From NCBI GenBank assembly GCA_012518325.1, contig JAAYSR010000228.1, positions 1 through 29,823 on the forward strand: 29,823 nt of DNA, in the 5' to 3' direction. A program made the position numbers and the translations under genes. The notes beneath the pieces are model-generated. The model was not told the origin of the DNA, did no database searches, and worked only from the letters and a program-made list of their open reading frames with translations. Positions 24,269 through 29,823 of the stretch are shown piece by piece. Source of the DNA: Bacillota bacterium. GTDB taxonomy: Bacteria > Bacillota > Limnochordia > Darwinibacteriales > Darwinibacteriaceae. Position 1 is the first letter of the stretch. Each line of letters starts with the position of its first letter.

Positions 24269-26737
24269 CTAAGGAAGTGTTACAAACGTGTGTGCACTGA
24301 AGGTTGCGCTAGCTACGAGGCTTGGGAGGACGATTGCTTCGATGGTGTTCGAACCAATTGGCAGTGCCTTGGTTTGCTCGCCGGTTAGGACGATTTCATA
24401 CAATCCGTCGGCAACTGGCTCTCCGTAGCCGCTGATAGCTACTGCTCCGGTAGCATCGAGAACGATGAACTTCACTTCAGTGATGTGCTCGAGCGGATAA
24501 GGTTCGCCTTCGAAGGTGATTTCAACTTCGAAACGGATTTCCTCGCCGGCTCTTACACGGGCAGCGCCGAACATTTCAGCCTCAGCGATACGTGGTTTGT
24601 CAAACATGGACCACTTATCTGCAGGCTCAGAGTAGTCTTCAAAGCGCTTGAGATGAACGATTCTCTCGGTTGGATAGACCGCTTCGAGATACATTGGTCC
24701 GTTACCAATCCAGAAGTGACCTTTCTCTTGATACCACGCTTTAGCATTTGCGTAGCGGGCAGCAATCTCTTCTTCCGAGATGTACTCACTGAGGAAGTGA
24801 GCCCATGGCAGGTAGTTGGTTTCGATTGCTTTATCAAGATGCTTGTCAAGGATTGGCAAGCTTGGTCCCATGTTGTAACCGAGCCACTCTACATCCAAAG
24901 CGTTTGCTTTCGATGCGGTAAAGGCCAACTCGCCGGCGGCTTCAGCCATTACACCGATTGCCAGTGTATGCCAGGGCTGTGCACCGTAGTTGTAGTAAGG
25001 TGCAAAGATGTCACCGATGTTCTGCTCGGCATCAATGTACCAAGAGGTGGACCATACTTCGTATACGAACGGATCCAGAGAGATGATTCTCCAGCCGCGG
25101 GCATTGTTCATAGCAGACTGTACACTTGTCTGTGCTGCTGGGTCAAAGATCTCGCTGCTTTCAAAACCGCGATCCCAATCAAGGATGGTTGGGAGCAGCA
25201 TGTCACCGACGGTGTATGGGCTGCCGTCATGCCATTTTACTGTGTCAAACAGGTCTTCACGATAGTAGACAACTGTGTGACGTGGAGCGGTGAGGCCTTC
25301 AGGATACTTCTCAGCAACAGTGATCATCCGCTGCTGATCGCCGTCCCAGTACAGCCATGCATCGCCAGGTACTTGGATTTCTTCAGCAAACTTCAGTTCT
25401 ACCCAGTCAGAACCGGGTTCTTTTGCTACTGGGAGACCTTCTTGTACGGTAACTTCGATGCGCTCAATGCGATGAGGCATATAGTTGCCGGTGAAGGGGT
25501 TGCTGATGAAACCGCGATCAAAGGTTGCTCTCATTGGCAGCTGGTCGAATGTCCAGTTGGAGCCGCCTACGGGGTTCCATGGCTCAACAAGTACTTGGGC
25601 GCTTCCGATAGTCACGGTACCGCCGATTTCGTCACCACGGCGAAGTGTGCTTGGCCACAGGGCTGTACTGGAGACACCTTGAGCCAAGTCAGATGCTACG
25701 CTGACGTCAGCACGGCGTGCAACGTAGGAGATCTGGTCTACAGTGTAGATACGTGGTGAATCTTCGAAAGCAAGTTCAAGCGCACGAGAGTAGAGCGCAT
25801 TTCTTTCTTCCATAGATGTGAAGTTCTTATAATACAGCTTATCAGAGATTTCGTCAAGCTCTGGGATGGGTTCCAATGCCTGCCAGAGAGGCTGGGTCAT
25901 GGTTCTGCGTGTGTACATCTGGTTGAAGAGATGGCCTTGATCCCGATATACAGCACCTGCACCCCAACCGCCGGTGTAGACATGCCACTCGCCGAGCCAG
26001 GGGTCGCCCATCATCCAGATTGGTGATGCTTCGGTACCAGTTCTGTAGTCTACCTTCGTGGTGAAGCCAATGGCTTCGAGCTGGTCGGCTACATAGTCGC
26101 CGACAGCGGCACGCTGGTCTTCGCTGCGGGCAAGAATCAGGATTTCGATGGGCTGGCCATCGTAATGCCATTTGCCGTTAACCAGGTTGGCACCGTCTGC
26201 GAGCAGCTGCTCTGTGATAAGGTCTTTTGCCTTCTCAAAGTCGTAGGCATATTTGAACTCAAGTGCCCGAGCTGTTTCTACAACACGAGAATAGTCAACA
26301 TAGGCATTATTGAGCATTAGGGCTTTTGGCAGGGCCAAGCCACCGTACAATTCTTGAGCAATGTACTCACGGTCGATGAGCATGTTCATTGCTTCACGAA
26401 TCTTCCTGTTGCCGAACGGATTGTAGCGACCGTCGTTGAAGGTTGGTCCTACTGGGTTAAATGTAAGTTCGCTGTAGGATCCAAATGTCTGATAATAGTC
26501 GAGGTTTGGATCGCTCAGGATTGTTGCGAATGGGACAGGTTCGGACGACGTTGTTGCATAGACATCAATGTCGCCAGCTTGCAAACGGGAGACTGCTGTA
26601 GTCACCGATGGTTCTTCAACGATGATTACTTCATCAACCCAAGTTGCCATACGTGGTTCTTCGGCGCTGACGGCAAATGCCATTGTCAACAGAAGAATTG
26701 TCACTAGAAAGCTAATACCAAACTTACGTTTCGACAC
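24269..26737 (-). CDS. ABC transporter substrate-binding protein, family 5, enlarged form
   Basis: The 822-residue protein has a signal peptide (1-25, ending FAVSA before EEPRM) without a lipobox cysteine. The SBP_bac_5 fold is recognisable from NPFGNRKIREAMNMLIDREYIA near residue 110, from VVYYREDLFDTVKWHDGSPYTVGDML and from several other segments. Standard peptide-binding proteins are 500-600 residues, so this one carries extra sequence, including an Ig-like C-terminal part from about 725 (IRFEVEITFEGEPYPLEHIT). GTG 26737 is preceded by GGAAGG. It heads the operon with OppB, C, D and F subunits. The ligand is unknown: peptides, or oligosaccharides as for some family 5 proteins of thermophiles. 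Confidence 0.9.
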   Translation of the reverse strand: MSKRKFGISFLVTILLLTMAFAVSAEEPRMATWVDEVIIVEEPSVTTAVSRLQAGDIDVYATTSSEPVPFATILSDPNLDYYQTFGSYSELTFNPVGPTFNDGRYNPFGNRKIREAMNMLIDREYIAQELYGGLALPKALMLNNAYVDYSRVVETARALEFKYAYDFEKAKDLITEQLLADGANLVNGKWHYDGQPIEILILARSEDQRAAVGDYVADQLEAIGFTTKVDYRTGTEASPIWMMGDPWLGEWHVYTGGWGAGAVYRDQGHLFNQMYTRRTMTQPLWQALEPIPELDEISDKLYYKNFTSMEERNALYSRALELAFEDSPRIYTVDQISYVARRADVSVASDLAQGVSSTALWPSTLRRGDEIGGTVTIGSAQVLVEPWNPVGGSNWTFDQLPMRATFDRGFISNPFTGNYMPHRIERIEVTVQEGLPVAKEPGSDWVELKFAEEIQVPGDAWLYWDGDQQRMITVAEKYPEGLTAPRHTVVYYREDLFDTVKWHDGSPYTVGDMLLPTILDWDRGFESSEIFDPAAQTSVQSAMNNARGWRIISLDPFVYEVWSTSWYIDAEQNIGDIFAPYYNYGAQPWHTLAIGVMAEAAGELAFTASKANALDVEWLGYNMGPSLPILDKHLDKAIETNYLPWAHFLSEYISEEEIAARYANAKAWYQEKGHFWIGNGPMYLEAVYPTERIVHLKRFEDYSEPADKWSMFDKPRIAEAEMFGAARVRAGEEIRFEVEITFEGEPYPLEHITEVKFIVLDATGAVAISGYGEPVADGLYEIVLTGEQTKALPIGSNTIEAIVLPSLVASATFSAHTFVTLP

Positions 26738-27041
26738 TCAAGTCACCTTCCTTTTCCTTGATTCTAATCTAGTGAATTCAGTGATAACCTTACCCCCCGC
26801 ACCACCCCTTTGAACGTATTGTGCATAATCTCACCTAATACAAGTCTTTCAGTAGTAGTAATTAGGGGTAAACCGCAAAAATCCTGCAAATAAAACGGGA
26901 AATTAACAAATGAGTTTGCATTATCTGTCCAAATGTGGTGCAGTTCGGGATGTTATGCATATGGAAAGTTCTGCAAGCAAAGGAGAAAAGGTTAAATGCA
27001 AGCCAAAGTGCCTGTTCAAGGCCGGTTTGCCCTGGAAAATC
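26738..27041. other. 304-base non-coding region between the ABC operon and the spore coat gene
   Basis: Both flanking genes are on the minus strand, so this should hold the end of the yheC/D-like transcript and the promoter of the ABC operon. The best minus-strand promoter guess is ATAATC (26824-26829, GATTAT on that strand) 16 bases from a CTGAAA -35-like hexamer; both match only four of six positions. A C-run on the plus strand near 26793-26798 becomes GGGGGG upstream of the binding protein gene. An imperfect hairpin lies around 26998-27031 without a clear T-run. No convincing terminator or riboswitch is seen. Confidence 0.35.
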
Positions 27042-28055
27042 CTAGGCGGCTGCCAAGTAGAGTGCGTAGCGCAGGGGCTGGAGATAGACTTCCTGCAGAA
27101 GCAGGTCGTCTCCTAGGGCGGCAAAGGTGCTTTTCATAGGCTTGGCGTTAAGCTCAACGATCCAAACACCCCCTTGTTCGTCCAGGCCGAAGTCAACGCT
27201 CAGCTCCCCCAGGGATCCGAGGGATGTTTCTGCAGCCTGGGCTGCCTTTAGGCTCAGCCCTTTGAGCACAGGAAGCAGGTTCGCTCCTGGGAAGGCCCTG
27301 TCCAGCGCCTCTTCTGCAGGGCAGATTACCTGGCAGAGATTGGTCACATAGGAATAGGAGGCTGCCAGCCGGCTGAGCATGCCGGTAACTTGCCAGATTC
27401 CGGACCCGTTTTTTTGCACCAGGAGGCGAATGTCGAACACTCTGCGTCCAACAGCGGCTAAGTGAATGAACTCCTGGACTATAAACTCTGAGTCAACGGC
27501 AGCTTCCAATCCCAAGACAAGATCCGCAAAGGAACGGAAATGGGCCACCGGCGATTTGGTTCCATGGTGAAGGTAGTAAACTCCCTGTTCGGACCTGACC
27601 AAATAGATCCGGTTTCCCAGCTGCCCACTGGCAGGTTTGAGGACAGCCTGGGCAAAACGTCTGAGAAACCAGCCTAGGTTTTCCGGGCTGTATGGGGCAG
27701 TTGCCGGAAGGTGGTCCTTAAGGCCGGATTGGGCCAGAAGCTGATGGATTTCCCATTTGTCAAAGCGGGTGACATGGTTGAAGATTTTGTTCCTGCCTAT
27801 TATGGTTTCCAGCCTGCTCACGACCTTTGGCTTTGGTCCGTAATAGCGGTTGTAGAGCGAGGGGGGCAGGGGAACAGTCCTTTCTTCCCAGGCCTGTCCA
27901 TCATATACCAGGCCGTCAACCTCATGGCGTTTCCAGTCTATTCTTTTTGCTGTAACCAGCACCAGATCCACGCCCAGATCCCGGGCGGGCCCCTCATAGG
28001 CAGGTATGGGCTGAAAAAAAGGGGACAAAAGCCCGATTTGCACTTTGTTCGACAT
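27042..28055 (-). CDS. YheC/YheD-type endospore coat-associated protein (ATP-grasp)
   Basis: The 337-residue protein resembles the YheC/YheD family (PF14398), cytosolic ATP-grasp-like proteins associated with the spore coat. Features are the N-terminal strand VQIGLLSPF, the PPSLYNRYYGP segment, the nucleotide-binding AVLKPASGQLGNRIYLV, the RVFDIRLLVQK strand, and the C-terminal metal/ATP site SVDFGLDEQGGVWIVELNAKP. Its presence points to a spore-forming organism. A longer start at 28070 is rejected because its codons contain the GGAGG ribosome binding site for ATG 28055, eight bases away. A sigma-E-like promoter lies just upstream. Its reaction is unknown in the literature as far as I recall. 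Confidence 0.85.
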   Translation of the reverse strand: MSNKVQIGLLSPFFQPIPAYEGPARDLGVDLVLVTAKRIDWKRHEVDGLVYDGQAWEERTVPLPPSLYNRYYGPKPKVVSRLETIIGRNKIFNHVTRFDKWEIHQLLAQSGLKDHLPATAPYSPENLGWFLRRFAQAVLKPASGQLGNRIYLVRSEQGVYYLHHGTKSPVAHFRSFADLVLGLEAAVDSEFIVQEFIHLAAVGRRVFDIRLLVQKNGSGIWQVTGMLSRLAASYSYVTNLCQVICPAEEALDRAFPGANLLPVLKGLSLKAAQAAETSLGSLGELSVDFGLDEQGGVWIVELNAKPMKSTFAALGDDLLLQEVYLQPLRYALYLAAA

Positions 28056-28080
28056 GGCCTCAACCTCCATCCGCTAGTGC

Positions 28081-28108
28081 ATTGTATAGAAAAGAGAGTG
28101 CCATGTTC
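28081..28108 (-). promoter_or_regulatory. Possible sigma-E (mother-cell) promoter of the yheC/D-like gene
   Basis: On the minus strand TATACAAT (28081-28088) matches seven of eight bases of the B. subtilis sigma-E -10 CATACAAT. GAACATG (28102-28108), 13 bases away, matches five of seven of the -35 KMATATT. The start point would be near 28074, giving a short leader that contains the ribosome binding site. A sigma-A reading (TATACA with CTGGAA 17 bases upstream) is also possible but weaker at -35. Confidence 0.45.
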
Positions 28109-28188
28109 CAGCTGCGGCGAAACTTAGTACCCCAGCACCATGCCTCTTGCCCCTTTTCCTTCATATAGTGAGGTTAAGGAGGGATAAG

Positions 28189-28446
28189 ATGGGCCATCGA
28201 AATTTGTGCTGCCGTTGTCCTGAAGAGTGGGCTAATTTTATCAACCGCTGGGCATACATTATCCTGGGCGATGATGAGGGCGGTTTGTTTGACGCTGAGT
28301 GGCAGCTGACCCAGGTGCAGGAAACCTACCTGGTGTTTAGGCGTCCGGTTGCGGATCTCGGCGGATGGCAGACGGCTGTTATACCCTGCCAGAAGATTGT
28401 TGCACTGGTCGAGGCACCGCCGCCGCCGTTTCCGGTGAACGGGTGA
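28189..28446 (+). CDS. Unrecognised 85-residue protein with N-terminal Cys cluster
   Basis: ATG 28189 is fixed by a full AAGGAGG (28176-28182) six bases upstream; an in-frame ATG at 28147 lacks such a site. The product starts MGHRNLCCRCPEEW with three cysteines in CCRC and one more later (IPCQ). It contains two aromatic/hydrophobic stretches (FINRWAYIILG and TYLVFRRPVADLGGWQTAVIP) and ends in a Pro-rich tail (EAPPPPFPVNG). No signal peptide or membrane helix is evident. It is divergent from the spore coat gene and convergent with methionine gamma-lyase. The strong ribosome binding site makes it likely real. The Cys cluster could bind metal, but that is a guess. Confidence 0.6.
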   Translation: MGHRNLCCRCPEEWANFINRWAYIILGDDEGGLFDAEWQLTQVQETYLVFRRPVADLGGWQTAVIPCQKIVALVEAPPPPFPVNG

Positions 28447-28457
28447 GCAGTCTAAGA

Positions 28458-28488
28458 GAAGGCGTACAGTCTGCAGCTGTACGCCTTC
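28458..28488. terminator. Hairpin between two convergent genes, putative bidirectional terminator
   Basis: GAAGGCGTACAG (28458-28469) pairs perfectly with CTGTACGCCTTC (28477-28488) around a seven-base loop. It lies between the stops of the 85-residue protein and methionine gamma-lyase. T-richness after the stem is modest on both strands, so it may be an inefficient terminator or a 3'-end stabiliser. Confidence 0.65.
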
Positions 28489-28493
28489 ACCGT

Positions 28494-29687
28494 TTACAGG
28501 ATATCCAGAACTGCTTTCAGGTCGGCAATAATGTCTTCAGGATCCTCAAGTCCAACCGACAGACGGACCAGACCGACGGTGATGCCGCACTTTGCTCTTT
28601 CTTCCGGCTCGTACGGGGAATGGGTCATGGAGGCGGGGTGCTGAATCAGTGTCTCTGTATCGCCCAAACTCACTGCCAGGGTACAGAGCTGCACATTGTT
28701 CATCAGCTTCCTTCCGGCTTCGACACCTCCGGTCAGTTCAAAGGCAATCATTGCACCCGGCAGCCGCATCTGCCTCTTGGCCAGTTCGTATTGGGGGAAA
28801 CTCTTTAAGCCGGGGTAATAGACTGTTTCAACTGCGGGATGATCCTGAAGGAACTCTGCCACAATCTGGGCATTGGCACAGTGCTTCTCCATGCGTATCG
28901 CCAGAGTTTTGAGACCGCGGCAGATAAGATAGGCGTCGAAGGGACTCAGGACTGATCCGGTCATATCTTTAATCCCAAAATAACGCACTTGATCGATGAA
29001 CTCTTTCTTGCCGGCGACTATGCCCGCGATCACATCTCCGTGGCCGTTGAGATACTTTGTGGCCGAATGGAGAACTACATCCGCACCAAGCTCTATGGGC
29101 CTCTGCAGGTATGGGGTGCAATAAGTGTTGTCCACGAAAACCATACAGCCGGGTATTTCATGGGCCAGGGCACAGATGGCGGGAATATCTGAAACTGTCA
29201 TGGTAGGATTGGCCGGCGATTCCAGGTAGACAACTTTGGTATTAGGCCGCAACGCGTTCTTTACTTCTTCGATGCTGCTGGTGTCCACGAAGGAAGTTTC
29301 GATGCCGTACTTGGCTGCGCCGTGGCTCAGAAAGGCGAAAGTGCAGCCGTAGAGAGCTTTTCCGGCTACGACATGATCTCCTGGCTCCAGGGCAGTCCAC
29401 AGTGCTGAGGTGATGGCTCCCATGCCCGAACCTGCTGCAACCGCTGCCTCCGCCCCCTCCAGCATGGCCACTTTCCGTTCCAATTCAGCAGAGTTGGGAT
29501 TGCCCAGTCTGGTGTAGATATACCCGTCTTCTTCCAAAGCAAACCGCCTGGCTCCCTGTTCAGCGGAGTCAAAGCGGAATGTCGAAGCCTGATAGATGGG
29601 AGTGACCAAAGCCCCGGCTGCGTTTGGACTTTGACCTCCGTGAATTGCCCGCGTCGCAAAACCCATAGATCTCAGATCGTCTTTCAT
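28494..29687 (-). CDS. Methionine gamma-lyase (Cys/Met metabolism PLP enzyme)
   Basis: The 397-residue protein belongs to the Cys/Met metabolism PLP family (PF01053). Its residues align, by my count, with Pseudomonas putida methionine gamma-lyase: Tyr58 and Arg60 (YTRLGNP), Tyr113 and Cys115 (ALYGCTFAFLSHG), Asp186 (VFVDNTY) and the PLP lysine Lys211 (HSATKYLNGHGD). The active-site cysteine in YGCT is characteristic of methionine gamma-lyase and is usually replaced in cystathionine gamma-synthases and beta/gamma-lyases. The enzyme would split methionine into methanethiol, ammonia and 2-oxobutyrate. GGAGGGG lies before ATG 29687. It appears to be a single-gene transcript. Confidence 0.88.
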   Translation of the reverse strand: MKDDLRSMGFATRAIHGGQSPNAAGALVTPIYQASTFRFDSAEQGARRFALEEDGYIYTRLGNPNSAELERKVAMLEGAEAAVAAGSGMGAITSALWTALEPGDHVVAGKALYGCTFAFLSHGAAKYGIETSFVDTSSIEEVKNALRPNTKVVYLESPANPTMTVSDIPAICALAHEIPGCMVFVDNTYCTPYLQRPIELGADVVLHSATKYLNGHGDVIAGIVAGKKEFIDQVRYFGIKDMTGSVLSPFDAYLICRGLKTLAIRMEKHCANAQIVAEFLQDHPAVETVYYPGLKSFPQYELAKRQMRLPGAMIAFELTGGVEAGRKLMNNVQLCTLAVSLGDTETLIQHPASMTHSPYEPEERAKCGITVGLVRLSVGLEDPEDIIADLKAVLDIL

Positions 29688-29723
29688 AGTTTCCCCTCCG
29701 TTTTTTTACATCCAGTTAACCCT

Positions 29724-29752
29724 ATTATACACTACTGCAATATGTTTGGAAA
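29724..29752 (-). promoter_or_regulatory. Sigma-A promoter of the methionine gamma-lyase gene
   Basis: On the minus strand a perfect -10 TATAAT (29724-29729) lies 17 bases from TTTCCA (29747-29752), which has four of six -35 matches. The leader to the start codon is only about 30 bases, leaving no room for an S-box or T-box element. Confidence 0.75.
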
Positions 29753-29823
29753 GTAATGGTGCAGGTAAAAGGATTTCCCACTCCTGCGGGGTATACAGTA
29801 AGGAGAAGCAAACCGAAACTTGA

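Noticed and set aside
24485..25759. 424-residue open frame on the plus strand
   Set aside because: It lies entirely antisense to the family 5 binding protein gene, whose motifs and signal peptide are convincing. It has no ribosome binding site and no recognisable domain.
26910..27116. 68-residue Cys-containing frame on the plus strand
   Set aside because: No ribosome binding site precedes the ATG, the second half overlaps the conserved C-terminus of the spore coat-type gene, and the composition is not protein-like.
28494..29687. Cystathionine gamma-synthase or O-acetylhomoserine sulfhydrylase as identity
   Set aside because: The YGCT active-site cysteine and the alignment of Tyr58, Arg60, Tyr113, Asp186 and Lys211 fit methionine gamma-lyase better, although the family overlaps and a biochemical test would decide.
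1..29823. Phage, insertion sequence, CRISPR array or defence island
   Set aside because: No transposase, integrase, terminal repeats, spaced short repeats or nuclease genes were seen on either strand; gene content and spacing look like core chromosome.

Overview
This window looks like a chromosomal segment of a spore-forming member of the Bacillota (Firmicutes). The evidence is a YheC/YheD-type endospore coat-associated ATP-grasp gene, strong GGAGG-type ribosome binding sites throughout, a B. subtilis-like purine operon under a guanine riboswitch, and a [4Fe-4S]-type PurF. Both ABC solute-binding proteins carry cleavable signal peptides with no lipobox cysteine, and one secreted protein ends in beta-strand-rich sequence with a terminal aromatic residue. 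Together these hint at an outer membrane, as in diderm or Limnochordia/Halanaerobia-like Firmicutes. The lineage is an inference; no marker gene in the window settles it.

Layout. (1) 1-1213: the start of an unknown membrane protein on the minus strand, divergent from an AEC-family transporter. (2) 1299-4461: a CUT1 sugar ABC transporter operon of alpha-glucoside (AglEFG) type. It has a cre/LacI-type operator in front, a terminator-like hairpin between the binding protein and the permeases, and a strong terminator at the end; no ATPase or regulator is encoded here. (3) 4540-7730: a DUF2207 membrane protein and a secreted protein with a CsgG/FlgO-like N-terminal region and an Ig-like (BIG2) domain. 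(4) 7830-9413: a chemoreceptor whose zinc-binding CZB-like domain lies between its two membrane segments. (5) 9465-19468: promoter, guanine riboswitch with intrinsic terminator, then purE-purB-purL-purF-purM-purN-purH-purD, tightly packed and mostly overlapping. purK, purC, purS and purQ are absent from the cluster. (6) 19472-26737, minus strand: an oligopeptide/dipeptide-type ABC operon (binding protein, B, C, D, F) followed by a coupled two-helix membrane protein. The binding protein and both permeases are much longer than usual, and a 37-nt inverted repeat separates the binding protein gene from the permeases. (7) 27042-29687: YheC/D-type spore coat gene (minus), an unrecognised 85-residue Cys-containing protein (plus), and a methionine gamma-lyase (minus).

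The region is mainly metabolic and transport housekeeping: sugar and peptide uptake, de novo IMP synthesis with feedback by guanine, sulfur amino acid breakdown, and sensing. I found no tRNA, rRNA, insertion sequence, phage gene, CRISPR array or defence system. I did not find a clear undescribed system. The most unusual items are the enlarged peptide-type transporter, the extracytoplasmic CZB receptor, the putative envelope pair at 4540-7730, and the paired binding-protein/hairpin architecture in both transporter operons.
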